DNA of 64,000 nucleotides from an uncultured Myxococcales bacterium. Its GTDB lineage: Bacteria > Myxococcota_A > UBA9042. The DNA lies in NCBI GenBank assembly GCA_903924465.1, contig CAIYBN010000131.1:1-64000 (forward strand). Direction: 5' to 3'. Within the stretch, counting starts at the first letter, position 1, and every line of letters starts with the position of its first letter. Made by a program: the position numbers and the translations under genes. A model generated the notes under the pieces. That model saw only the letters and a program-made list of their open reading frames with translations, did not search any database and was not told where the DNA came from. Below are positions 25,987 to 35,900 of this stretch, piece after piece.

Positions 25987-27348
25987 ATGCATTGCAGTCG
26001 CGTGGGGTGGTTCTGGGCGTGCGTGTGCTTGGCGGCGTGTGGCACTTCCGCGGCCGGCGACGATGCGGGCGCCACGGACGTGGTCGCGACAACGCCGTCC
26101 GGCGCGCCCATTTTGCTGGGCAACCCGACAACGCAATCACCGCTGCCGCCGGGGACTCGGCCTGATCCAAACCAGCCCGAGGGCAAGGATCTGCTGCCGG
26201 ACGTCGAACACGTCGTCGTGCTGATGATGGAGAACCACAGCTACGACAACTACTTTGGTATGTTGAACCGCGGCGAAGGCTTCACGCTCGACGGCAACGG
26301 TGTGCCGGCCAACCAGGATCTCGACGCGAGCGGTGCGGTCGTGCTGGCCTACCATCTGACGACGACGGAGCAGACTGCCAACCACGTGACGCAGAACTGG
26401 GTTTCCTCGCATACCCAGTGGAATAACGGCAAAATGGACGGCTTTGCGAAGACGAGCGGTCGCGAAGGCATGGGCTATTGGACCGGCGCGGATCTGCCGT
26501 TCTACTACAGCTTGGCTGGTGTGTTTCCCCTGTGTGATCGCTACTTTGGCTCCGTCATGGCGCAAACGTATCCGAACCGGCGGTTTCTCCACGCCGCGAC
26601 CGCGATGGGCCTTGTGACGACGACGCTGCCCGCGCTCGACGAGGCGCCGCCCAAGGGCGGGACGATCTTTGACAAGCTCGACCATTTTGCCATTTCCTGG
26701 CGTGAGTACAGCGCCGGATTTCCGGAAATCGCCATATTTCCATCGGTTTACGTCGCGCACACCGACAATGTTGTGGGCATCGACCAGTTCCTCAAAGATG
26801 CCAAGGGCGGCACGCTGCCGTTCTTCAGCTTGATCACGCCGCATCCGAACGTCAGCGAGGAGAATCCGCAGGACATCCACCAGGGCGAAGCGTTTTCAGC
26901 CGGCATCATCCAGGCGGTGATGACGAGTCCGAACTGGGCGAAAACGGTGTTGATTTTGACCTACGACGAGCATGGTGGGTACTACGACCATGTGCCGCCG
27001 CCAGCCGCATTCGCGCCCGACGACATTCCGCCCGACCCGGTGAAGACCAAGGGCGTGCCGGGTGGCTACGATCGCCTCGGTTTTCGCGTGCCGACGGTGA
27101 TTGTTTCGCCTTTCGCCAAGCCGAATTACGTCTCGCACGTGGTGCACGACCATACGTCCATCCTGCGTTTGATGGAGACGAAATGGAACCTGGGCGCGCT
27201 GACCTTTCGCGATGCCAATGCATCCAACCTCTTGGATGTGCTTGATTTTGTCAATCCGCCGGCGTTCTTGACGCCGCCGAAGTTGGCCGACCCGGCGTGG
27301 CCGGCCAATGCGATCCAGGTGCCGCCGGACGATCCGAACGGGCCGTGA
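25987..27348 (+). CDS. Phospholipase C/acid phosphatase-type phosphoesterase lipoprotein
   Basis: A 453-residue protein of the phosphoesterase family that includes non-haemolytic phospholipase C and AcpA. ATG 25987 has AGGAGG upstream. A signal peptide with lipobox LAAC (Cys20) and an Ala/Asp/Thr linker precede VVVLMMENHSYDNYFG, the first metal-binding motif. Further family motifs are ADLPFYYSLAG, LTYDEHGGYYDHVPPP and FRVPTVIVSPF with DHTSILRLME. The enzyme would hydrolyse phosphodiesters or phosphomonoesters at the cell surface; substrate is unknown. It starts 22 bases after the DUF58 gene, possibly as the last gene of that operon. Confidence 0.9.
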   Translation: MHCSRVGWFWACVCLAACGTSAAGDDAGATDVVATTPSGAPILLGNPTTQSPLPPGTRPDPNQPEGKDLLPDVEHVVVLMMENHSYDNYFGMLNRGEGFTLDGNGVPANQDLDASGAVVLAYHLTTTEQTANHVTQNWVSSHTQWNNGKMDGFAKTSGREGMGYWTGADLPFYYSLAGVFPLCDRYFGSVMAQTYPNRRFLHAATAMGLVTTTLPALDEAPPKGGTIFDKLDHFAISWREYSAGFPEIAIFPSVYVAHTDNVVGIDQFLKDAKGGTLPFFSLITPHPNVSEENPQDIHQGEAFSAGIIQAVMTSPNWAKTVLILTYDEHGGYYDHVPPPAAFAPDDIPPDPVKTKGVPGGYDRLGFRVPTVIVSPFAKPNYVSHVVHDHTSILRLMETKWNLGALTFRDANASNLLDVLDFVNPPAFLTPPKLADPAWPANAIQVPPDDPNGP

Positions 27349-27459
27349 CTTGTCGCGTTGCGCGTTTTCACAATCGAGTCGCCAAATCGCGCTCTATCTG
27401 CAATAGTTGCGTGGACGGTGCGTGTTGGAGCGCCCGCATGCCATTTTGCAGGAGTTGCC

Positions 27460-28068
27460 ATGAATCGCACCGTCTTCTCGATCGTCCTTTGTCTCGCCGC
27501 AGTCGCTGTCTCGGCATGCGGGTCCACCACGAACGGAAGTGGGACTGCTGTCCTGACTGACGTCCAGACCGGCTCGGACACGCAGACGGTGGCCGACACC
27601 GGTACTGCTGGCGACACGGCACCGGCCGGCACGGATGCAGCGTCCAGCGATGTGTCCGCACCCCAGGACACCGCAGGCATCGACACGACCACGGCCGACA
27701 CGGCCAAGCCCGATGTCGCGGTGTTGGACACAGCGACGGTCGACACGGTCCAGGAAGACGTGGCTGCGTCCGGTGCGTGCACCAACCCGGCAGACAAGAC
27801 CATCATGGATTCCGGCACGGTCGCGGACAAAGCCACCACGTGCGGGATGAACAACATCGGCAATGCTGCCAAAGCGACCGAGTGCGTCAAGACGGCTACC
27901 GGCCTGAGCGACGCGTGCTCGCAGTGCTTCGCCGGCATCTTCTCGTGCACGATGACCAACTGCATCGCGCAATGCATGGGCGGCGCGAGCGCTCCGGCGT
28001 GCACACAGTGCATGGCCGACAAGGGCTGCAACGCCGCGTTCACGACCTGCTCCGGCGTTTCGCCGTAG
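27460..28068 (+). CDS. Small lipoprotein with Cys-rich C-terminal domain
   Basis: A 202-residue protein, ATG 27460 with GGAG upstream. Lipobox VSAC (Cys20) is followed by a low-complexity Asp/Thr/Ala linker (residues about 25-105, with repeated DT and AD units). A compact domain of about 95 residues follows, with roughly twelve cysteines in patterns such as CSQCFAGIFSC and CTQCMADKGC. No enzyme motif is present. The design, a membrane anchor plus acidic tether plus disulfide-stabilised knob, resembles other lipoproteins in this window. It is convergent with the pirin gene, with five bases between. Confidence 0.8.
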   Translation: MNRTVFSIVLCLAAVAVSACGSTTNGSGTAVLTDVQTGSDTQTVADTGTAGDTAPAGTDAASSDVSAPQDTAGIDTTTADTAKPDVAVLDTATVDTVQEDVAASGACTNPADKTIMDSGTVADKATTCGMNNIGNAAKATECVKTATGLSDACSQCFAGIFSCTMTNCIAQCMGGASAPACTQCMADKGCNAAFTTCSGVSP

Positions 28069-28073
28069 TCGAC

Positions 28074-29225
28074 CTACGCCACGGGCTTCTCGATCTGACC
28101 GTCCGGCCGTTTGGCAAATCGCTGCGGCTCGGCACCGTGCACCGGATCGTCGCGCGTCCACGGCCAACCGCCAAAGCGCGTGCGCTGATAGTCCGCGTAA
28201 GTCTGTTGGATTTCCTGCATCGTGTTCATGACAAACGGCCCGTACTGCGCGACCGGTTCGGCAATCGGCCGGCCTTGCAGCATGAGCAGTTCTGCGCCTT
28301 GGGCGTCCGCTTGTAGGCGCGTCGCCACGTCTGCGCGCATCGTGATGGCCTGCTTGGCCGGAATCGTGCGCTCGCCGATGCACAGCGTCTCGCCGGAAAA
28401 AAAGTAGAGCATGCGGTTGGAGCCCGGCGCCGCGGCAGGCAACGTCCACTCGGCGTGTGGCGCCAGCTTGAGCGTCCAAATCGCCACATCGGTATCCGGC
28501 CGCGACGCCCAGGACGACGGCGGCGGTGACGGCGGCGTCTGCTGCCCCAGCCGGCCAGCGACCATCATCACTTCCGTGGTCCGACCTTGGGCATCCCGTT
28601 CCGTCGTGTGCGGAATCGTGTCGGCCCACAGCATCTTGAAATGCGGCTGCGCCATCTTGTCCTGGCGTGGCAAGTTCAACCAGATCTGGAACAGTTCCAC
28701 CGGATTGGCACCTTCGCGATTGAGCAGCGGAAACATTTCTGCGTGCTGGATGCCGCGGCCCGCGGTCAGCCACTGCACATCGCCGTGACCGTAGCGGGCT
28801 GCCGCGCCCAGCGAATCCGCGTGGTCAATCAGGCCACGCCGCACGACAGTCACGGTTTCAAAGCCGCGATGCGGATGCGACGGAAAGCCCGGGACGACGT
28901 GACCGTGGTACATCCGCCAGCCGTCCTTGCCGGCAAAATCCTGACCCATCTGGCGGCCTTCCAGCGAGGCAGCCGGACCGAAATCGGCATTGGCAGCCGG
29001 GTAGGCATCGTCGTGGTGCACGCAGAACAGGAATGGATCGGGCGTCTGCCACGGAAAACGCAGCGGCTCAAAGTGGGCAACGGCGTCGACGGTAGGTGGC
29101 GGAGGCGTCATGGCGGGTTCCTTGGCTGGAGCGGAGGGTCGAGCCGACGTGGCCGGGCGCGCGCAGGCGGCAACCCCAACCGCAGCGAGGCTTTTCAAGG
29201 CGTCGCGACGGGAAACATTGGCCAT
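28074..29225 (-). CDS. Pirin-family protein with Tat-type signal
   Basis: A 383-residue protein. The N-terminus SRRDALKSLAAVGVAACARP is a twin-arginine-like signal and could also serve as a lipobox. The pirin bicupin follows: PFLFCVHHDDAYP, FPSHPHRGFETVTVV (metal ligands in HPHRG), HGDVQWLTAGRGIQHAEM (the GxGxxHxE pattern). Pirins are cupins with iron and, in some cases, quercetinase activity; most bacterial ones are cytoplasmic, so export is unusual. The C-terminal cupin ends with SGETLCIGE. GGAGA lies upstream of ATG 29225. Confidence 0.88.
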   Translation of the reverse strand: MANVSRRDALKSLAAVGVAACARPATSARPSAPAKEPAMTPPPPTVDAVAHFEPLRFPWQTPDPFLFCVHHDDAYPAANADFGPAASLEGRQMGQDFAGKDGWRMYHGHVVPGFPSHPHRGFETVTVVRRGLIDHADSLGAAARYGHGDVQWLTAGRGIQHAEMFPLLNREGANPVELFQIWLNLPRQDKMAQPHFKMLWADTIPHTTERDAQGRTTEVMMVAGRLGQQTPPSPPPSSWASRPDTDVAIWTLKLAPHAEWTLPAAAPGSNRMLYFFSGETLCIGERTIPAKQAITMRADVATRLQADAQGAELLMLQGRPIAEPVAQYGPFVMNTMQEIQQTYADYQRTRFGGWPWTRDDPVHGAEPQRFAKRPDGQIEKPVA

Positions 29226-29460
29226 GGGGAAGTCTCCGTTGGGACTGGGCAGAGATCCTGAGTGTCCGTAACCACCCCCGATGGGTCAATTCGCTTCGCC
29301 CCAACCACGCAAAAGTCCACAGGTTCGCACCACAGGGTCAGGAAGAGCCAGCGTCGGCCAGCGCACAGTGCGGCCTCTCTTGACCTGATCCGGCCGTTGG
29401 CGCAGCATCCGGGACGGCCCGCGCCAACGGCGACGCGGAGCCGCATTGCGGGGATTGCTG

Positions 29461-30849
29461 ATGCTCTTCAACAGTCTGGCGTTCTGCGGTTTCCTCGCGA
29501 CCGTCTACGTCCTGTATTTCAGCCTGCCTCGCTTCCAACTGACGACGCTGCTGCTGTCGGGATTGCTGTTCTATGGCTGGTGGAATCCGCCGTACCTGCT
29601 GCTGTTCCTGTTCACGGTTGGGCTCGACTTCATCGTTGGCGCCAAAGCTGCGCCGTCCGCTGGTGGCAACCGCAAGGCGTGGCTCGTCGCCAGCGTCATC
29701 GCCAATCTGACGATCCTCGGCACGTTCAAGTACTACAATTTCTTTGTGCAATCTGCGGCTGAGCTGCTGGGGCTGGCGGGCGTGCACTGGACTCCGCCCG
29801 CGTTCACCTTGCTGTTGCCGATGGGCATCTCGTTCTACACGTTCCAGAGCATGTCCTACACCATCGACTGCTACCGCGGCACATGTGCGCCCATCCGCCG
29901 TTTCGACCGCTTTCTGCTCTTCGTTTCGTTCTTTCCGCACCTCGTAGCCGGCCCGATCATGCGTCCGGAAAACCTCGTGCCGCAGTTCCGCGAAGGCGTC
30001 CGTTTTCGCGGTGACTGGATGGTCATGGGCGCGGTGCAAATCGCCCGCGGCTATGCCAAAAAACTGTTCATTGCCGACGGCTTGGCGCCGTACGTCAACC
30101 GCGTCTTTGCGCACCCCGAGCAGTTCGATCGGGTGCAACTGCTCGTCGCGGTCTACGCGTTTGCCGTGCAAATCTACTGCGATTTCTCCGGCTATTCGGA
30201 CATCGCGATCGGCCTGGGGCGTACGCTGGGCTACACCATTCCGGTCAACTTCCTGCACCCGTACCAGTCGCTGTCCATCACGGAATTCTGGCGCCGCTGG
30301 CATATTTCGCTGTCGTCCTGGCTGCGGGATTACCTGTACGTGCCGTTGGGCGGTAACCGCGTTGGCCCCGGACGGACTTACGTCAACCTGATGCTGACCA
30401 TGCTGCTGGGCGGTTTGTGGCACGGCGCGGCGTTCAACTTCATCATCTGGGGCGGCATTCACGGCGGGCTGCTGGCGATCGAGCGCTGGTTCGGCGTCTC
30501 GGCGATCCCGCGTGCAGACATGCCGTTGTGGCAGGTCTGGGCGCGCCGGCTCGCGGTCTTCCATTTGGTCTGCATTGCCTGGGTCTTCTTTCGGGCCGAA
30601 ACGTTTGCCGGTGCCATGGCCATCTTCCGCGGCATCGCGGGGAGCCTTGGCGATTGGCGGCATTTGAGTCCCATGGTCTTGCTGTGGATCGGCTTGTTCA
30701 CCCTCTGCCACGAGATTTCCCGCCGTCTGGACTGGCAGCGTCTGGCACGGCAGCCGCTGGCCTTGGGCATGTCCTTGACGCTGCTGGTCATTTCGCTGTT
30801 GGTCATGTTCCGGAGGATTCCAAGTGAGTTCATCTACTTCCAGTTCTAG
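29461..30849 (+). CDS. MBOAT-family O-acyltransferase (AlgI-like)
   Basis: A 462-residue multi-pass membrane protein of the AlgI branch. Typical features are FNSLAFCGFLATVYVLYF at the N-terminus, LPMGISFYTFQSMSYTID, FFPHLVAGPIMRP, FSGYSDIAIGLGRTLGY, FWRRWHISLSSWLRDY and LLGGLWHGAAFNFIIWG, the last containing the catalytic His. AlgI-type proteins pass acetyl groups from cytoplasmic donors to exopolysaccharide or wall polymers. ATG 29461 fits the family start better than the upstream TTG 29446. The gene overlaps the SGNH-like partner by 26 bases. Confidence 0.93.
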   Translation: MLFNSLAFCGFLATVYVLYFSLPRFQLTTLLLSGLLFYGWWNPPYLLLFLFTVGLDFIVGAKAAPSAGGNRKAWLVASVIANLTILGTFKYYNFFVQSAAELLGLAGVHWTPPAFTLLLPMGISFYTFQSMSYTIDCYRGTCAPIRRFDRFLLFVSFFPHLVAGPIMRPENLVPQFREGVRFRGDWMVMGAVQIARGYAKKLFIADGLAPYVNRVFAHPEQFDRVQLLVAVYAFAVQIYCDFSGYSDIAIGLGRTLGYTIPVNFLHPYQSLSITEFWRRWHISLSSWLRDYLYVPLGGNRVGPGRTYVNLMLTMLLGGLWHGAAFNFIIWGGIHGGLLAIERWFGVSAIPRADMPLWQVWARRLAVFHLVCIAWVFFRAETFAGAMAIFRGIAGSLGDWRHLSPMVLLWIGLFTLCHEISRRLDWQRLARQPLALGMSLTLLVISLLVMFRRIPSEFIYFQF

Positions 30850-31996
30850 CCCGATCGGTGCTGCGCTGGATGCGACGGCCGTCGCTCCGTGGGTGAGCCG
30901 GAAATTCGTCCTGCGCGCGCTCCTGTGGCCGGCTGTCGCAGTGCTGCTGGCCGAAGGCGTCTGCCGAATTGTTTCGCCCATTTACCTGGAGAATCCCGAT
31001 CCGAGCGAGGTGGAGGTCGAAGCACCTGGCTACCGCGCCCTGCGGCCGAATTGGACCGTGCACGTCAACGTCGGCGGCAAGCCGGTTGCCGCGAGCATCA
31101 ACGCGGACGGCTTTCGCGACGACCCGTTTCCAGCCGAACGGTCATGCCTTGTCGTTGGTGTCGGCAACTCCTTTGTCGCGAACTGGGCCATCGATCGCGC
31201 CGACTTCTGGTCGACGCACCTGCAAGAACGCCTGGCTCATGGCGTGCCGAATCAGCGCTGCGCCGTACGTTCCGTCGGCTTTCAGGGCTGGACGCTGGGG
31301 GAGATCGACGCCGCGTTGGCGGATCGCGTGCTGCCGCAGAAACCGGATGTCGTCGTGCTGGTGTTCAACAACCTGACCATGTGGAGCACGACCGCGCTGC
31401 GGTTGGAGACCGCGGACAAGGCGATCCAGAAATGGCGGGAGACGCCGCACGACAAGCCGCAGCCGGTCGTTCAGCCCGCGCCAAGCGCGATGGGCCGCGT
31501 CATTGGTTTGTACAACCTGCTGGAAGGCCATTCCGCGCTGCTGGGCACGCTGAAGGCGCGCATTCCGATGCTGCCGATGACCTTGGGGCTCACGCAACTC
31601 GCCGTGCCAGCGATTTACCGCGACGCGGAATTCGCCACACGTCGCGCGCCGACCTTGACGTCCCTGGATGCGTTGCACGCGCGGATTACGCGGCAAGGCG
31701 CGCAATTCGTGTTGGTGCTGGCGCCGTCGTTGCCGGAGACCGACAGCGATGTCTACGACCTCATGCTCGCCGTCTTTGGCGGAAGCGAGCGGGCCATCGA
31801 CGCGCATCGGCCAGCCGCGGCCCTGGCCGTATGGGCGCACGCACGCAGCGTGCCCTTTGTCGACCTGACGCCGGTCCTCGCCGGCCACGTTCCGTCGGCG
31901 ATGAGCTACGTCGACCATCACTGGAACGAAGTGGGCAATGCGCTGGCCGCGGAGTTGTTGGAACCCATCGTCCGCGGGCAACTGCAAGCGCGCTGA
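30824..31996 (+). CDS. SGNH-hydrolase-like partner of MBOAT acyltransferase
   Basis: A 390-residue protein from GTG 30824, inside the end of the MBOAT gene. A signal anchor at about residues 29-50 precedes an extracytoplasmic domain with VVGVGNSFVANW (GNS nucleophile block in place of the more common GDS) and SYVDHHWNEVGN near the C-terminus, where Asp and His would complete the SGNH triad. Such proteins transfer or remove acetyl groups on polysaccharide outside the membrane after AlgI-type export. The gene overlap supports joint action. The polymer substrate is unknown. Confidence 0.8.
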   Translation: MSSSTSSSSPIGAALDATAVAPWVSRKFVLRALLWPAVAVLLAEGVCRIVSPIYLENPDPSEVEVEAPGYRALRPNWTVHVNVGGKPVAASINADGFRDDPFPAERSCLVVGVGNSFVANWAIDRADFWSTHLQERLAHGVPNQRCAVRSVGFQGWTLGEIDAALADRVLPQKPDVVVLVFNNLTMWSTTALRLETADKAIQKWRETPHDKPQPVVQPAPSAMGRVIGLYNLLEGHSALLGTLKARIPMLPMTLGLTQLAVPAIYRDAEFATRRAPTLTSLDALHARITRQGAQFVLVLAPSLPETDSDVYDLMLAVFGGSERAIDAHRPAAALAVWAHARSVPFVDLTPVLAGHVPSAMSYVDHHWNEVGNALAAELLEPIVRGQLQAR

Positions 31997-32098
31997 ATTC
32001 GGCCGCGTCAGCCGAGGGAAATTGACGCGACGCGATCGCGCGCGCACGCTTCCACGGGCGGCCACAGCGACCCTGGCCGCAAAGCACAGGTGCCCGTT

Positions 32099-32746
32099 AT
32101 GCCGTCCCTCGTTGCCGTCCACGCCGATGACCTGCTCGCCCTGCTTGTCGCCCTGCTTGTTGGCGCGCTCGTTGGCGCCGAGCGGGAATATCGCAGCAAA
32201 GCCGCAGGCTTTCGCACGCTGATTCTCATTTGCGTGGGCTCCGCCTTGTTCACGCTGTTGTCCCTGCGTCTCGGCGAGCCGGCGTCTCACGATCGCATCG
32301 CATCGAACATCATCACCGGCATCGGCTTCATCGGTGCCGGGGTCATCTTCAAAGATGGCGTGAACATCGCGGGTCTGACCACGGCCACGTCCATTTGGGT
32401 CACGGCGGCGCTGGGCATGGCCGCCGGCGCCGGCGAGTTCGCCCTGGCCGGCATCGGGCTCGTCCTGGTGCTCATCGTCCTGGTCGTCTTCGATCGGCTG
32501 CAACTGGTCATCGACCGGCTCAACCACATGCGGCCGTGTCGCATCCAGTTTCGCAGCGAAAAGGCGAGCGTGACCGTCCTGGAAGAGGCCATCGTATCCT
32601 GCGGCCTGCAGGGCACGAATCGCAAGTTCGTCCGCGACAACGAACACTTCTCGGTCAGCTACCAGTTGACCGGCAGTTCCGAGGCGCATCGCCGATTCAG
32701 CGACTACCTGATGGGCAACCAGTTCGTCGATGGCTTCGAGTATTGA
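32099..32746 (+). CDS. MgtC/SapB-family membrane protein
   Basis: A 215-residue protein. The N-terminal part has four or five membrane segments with the family signatures GALVGAEREYRSKAAGFRT, GIGFIGAGVIFKDG and GLTTATSIWVTAALGMAAG. The C-terminal soluble part (about residues 145-215) resembles the ACT-like domain of some MgtC proteins. MgtC proteins modulate F-type ATPase or magnesium homeostasis in pathogens, while most homologues are uncharacterised. ATG 32099 is chosen; GTG 32090 adds three residues. It is not clearly in an operon. Confidence 0.9.
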   Translation: MPSLVAVHADDLLALLVALLVGALVGAEREYRSKAAGFRTLILICVGSALFTLLSLRLGEPASHDRIASNIITGIGFIGAGVIFKDGVNIAGLTTATSIWVTAALGMAAGAGEFALAGIGLVLVLIVLVVFDRLQLVIDRLNHMRPCRIQFRSEKASVTVLEEAIVSCGLQGTNRKFVRDNEHFSVSYQLTGSSEAHRRFSDYLMGNQFVDGFEY

Positions 32747-32929
32747 CGGTGGCGCGGCGGCCGCCCTGTTCACCTGCCAAATCGCGAAATCTGCCCTTGC
32801 ACAACAATTCTTTACGCGTCATCCTGCGGCAAAAGCTAAGGTTCACAGGTTGACGCCCACGCGCTTGCCATCCGTTCTGGCCGCGCTGTGGATTGACCCA
32901 GATGTGCTTGTTTGTTTTGGAGGCTCTCG

Positions 32930-35900
32930 ATGTCTGCCTGTACCCGCCCGCTCGCCCTCTTTCTCGGCGTCTTCCTGCTCCTGCCCGCGGCGCTTGTCGG
33001 CTGCGCAGATGACACGCCGGTCGACACGTCGGCGGCGGACGCACCAAGCGGCACGGATCAGGGCGACATTGGCTTGCAGGATGGGTCGGCCGGCGACGCG
33101 ATCGCGGGCGACGCTGGACTGGATGCGAGTCAGGCCGATCTTGCGCAGGCAGACTTTGGACAAGGCGATCAGTTTCAGGGCGACATCGGTCCGGAACCGG
33201 ACACCCAGCTTCTGCCCAAGTGCGTGAGCGATGCCGACTGCGCCGACAGCAACCCTTGCACGTTCGACACCTGTGACCTTCAGACCCAGGCGTGCAGCCA
33301 CACGATCGAGGCGGGCCAAGCGTGCGACGACGGCAGCACCTGCACCACGGGCGACGTCTGCGGCAAGGACGGCACGTGCAGCGGCGCTTCGCAAAAGGTC
33401 TGCGACGACGGCAATCCGTGCACCGATGACACGTGCGACGCGAAGCTCGGCATGTGCTCCTTCAAGCTCGCCACCCACGCGTGCGACGACGGCAACCTGT
33501 GCACCCTCGGCGACGCGTGCAGCAAAGGCGCTTGCGTCGGCGGCGCCAAAACGCTGTGCGACGACAAGAATCCGTGCACGACCGACGCTTGCAGCCAGGC
33601 GACGGGCAAATGCACGCACACGGAATCCACGGGCGCGTGCTCGGACGGGGACGCTTGCACCAGCGGCGACACGTGCGTGGCGGGCGCCTGCGCGGGCACG
33701 GCGGTGATCTGCAACGACAACAACGGTTGCACGCTCGACAGCTGCGACAAGACGACGGGCAGCTGCCTCTTCGCGGCGATCACCAACTGCGGTGTTGCCT
33801 GCACGGACGCTGGCCAGTGCAACGACAACAATCCGTGCACGACCGACGCGTGCGTCGGCGGCAGCTGTCAGCAGACGGCGACCGCTGGCGGCACGTGCGA
33901 TGACGGTAACCCCTGCACGACGGACAGTTGCGCGGGCGGCCTGTGCGTCGGCAAGCCGATGTCGTGCGATGACAACAACCCGTGCACCACGGACGCGTGC
34001 GATCCCGGCACCGGCGCGTGCGTGCACCCCGCGGGCGCCGACAACGTTCCCTGCGACGACGGCAACGCGTGCACCTTGGCCGACGGCTGCAAGTCCGGCA
34101 CCTGCGTCGGTGGCGCGCCCAAGTCGTGCGACGACGGCAACGCGTGCACGACCGACACGTGCGATCCCAAGACGGCGGCGTGTTCGTCGACGCTGACGCC
34201 TTTGTGCGGCGGTGGCTGTGCGGTGGACGCCGACTGCAACGACCAGAATGTCTGCACCCAGGACCTGTGCGTCGCCGGCAAGTGCGTTTCCAAGAACGCC
34301 GACGGCGGCGCGTGCAGCGACGGCAACGGCTGCACCGCGGGCGACACCTGCTTTGGCGGCGCGTGCCAGGCCGGCGGTCAGGTTGCGTGCGACGACGGCA
34401 ACCCGTGCACGACGGACGCGTGCGACGTCAAGCTCGGCAAGTGCGTTGGCACGCCGGGCAACGAGGGCGTCGCCTGCACGGACGGCAACAACTGCACCAT
34501 CACCGACAAGTGCCAGGGCGGCAGCTGTGTTGGCCAATTGCTGACCTGCAACGACAACAACGCGTGCACCAACGACGCGTGCAATCCGTCCACCGGCATC
34601 TGCGCGTACGCCAACATCCCGAACTGCGCCGGCAACTGCGGCGGTGGCGGCGGCCCCGGCGGCGGCTTCGGCGGCGGCTGCAACGACAACAACGTCTGCA
34701 CGACCGACTCCTGCGTGAACAAGAAGTGCGAGCACGCGTTTGTCACCGGCCCGTGTGCCGACAACAACCTCTGCACGACCAACGAGCAATGCGTCACCGG
34801 CGTCTGCGTCTCCAGCCCGGTCAAGTGCGACGACGGCAATCCGTGCACGTCCGAGCTGTGCAATCCAGTGACCGGCGGGTGCGTGTTCACTGCGACCCAA
34901 GCCGCCTTGCCGTGCTCGGATGGCAACGCGTGCACCATCACCGACACGTGCAGCGGCGGCTTGTGCATCGGCGCGGATCCGGTCAACTGCGACGACGGCG
35001 ACGGCTGCACCGCGGATTCCTGCGACACGACCAGCGGCGTTTGCGCGCACAAGGCAATCGTCGGTTGCGGCGGCAATTGCCTCACGGCGGCCGATTGCAA
35101 CGACAACAACCCGTGCACGGGCGAAGCCTGCACCGGCGGCAAATGCGCGACGACGTTCTTGGACGGCACCGCCTGCAACGACGGCAACGTCTGCACCGTG
35201 GGCGAAACGTGCGCCGCCGCGGTCTGCACCAACGGCAAACCGGTGACGTGCGATGACGGCAACACGTGCACGACGGACACGTGCAACCCCAAAGACGGCT
35301 CGTGCAGCCACGCCGCGCTGGGCAACGGCACGGCGTGCGACGACGGCGACAAGTGCACGACCGGCGATGTGTGCAGCAACACGATTTGCCTCGGCACCGC
35401 GATCAAGTGCGACGACGGCGATCCGTGCACGTTGGATACCTGCAGCGCGGCGAGCGGCACGTGCGCGCACAGCGCCATCAACAACTGCGGCAACAACTGC
35501 AACGGCGGCGGCGGCCCTGGCCCGGGCGGCGGCCAGTGCAACGACAACAACCCGTGCACCACGGACGCATGCGTGCAGGGCAAGTGCCAGCACACGGACA
35601 ACAGCGGCGCCACGTGCAACACCGGCAGCGCGTGCAAGGTCAACGGCACGTGCAATGCCGGCGTGTGCGAAGGCTCATTGCCCGCGGACTGCAACGACGG
35701 CAACGATTGCACGACGGACCTCTGCCAAGCCAACGGCGGCGGCGGTGGCCCGGGCGGCGGTGGTGGCGGCCACACGTGCGGCCACGCGGTGACCATCGAC
35801 GGCGCGAGCTGCTCCGACGGCTTCGCGTGCACGGCGGCGGACGCGTGCAAAGCCGGGCAGTGCGTCGGCATTCCCAAGACCTGCGATGACGGCAACGCGT

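Noticed and set aside
24462..26186. 574-residue minus-strand frame opposite the DUF58 gene
   Set aside because: Antisense shadow; the plus-strand gene has a clear DUF58 motif.
27358..27459. Longer start for the small Cys-rich lipoprotein
   Set aside because: The signal peptide and GGAG ribosome-binding site place the start at 27460.
32843..35593. 916-residue minus-strand frame opposite the Cys-rich lipoprotein
   Set aside because: Ala/Val/Arg-rich product that mirrors the repeat DNA; stop-free because the repeat codons contain no complementary stops.
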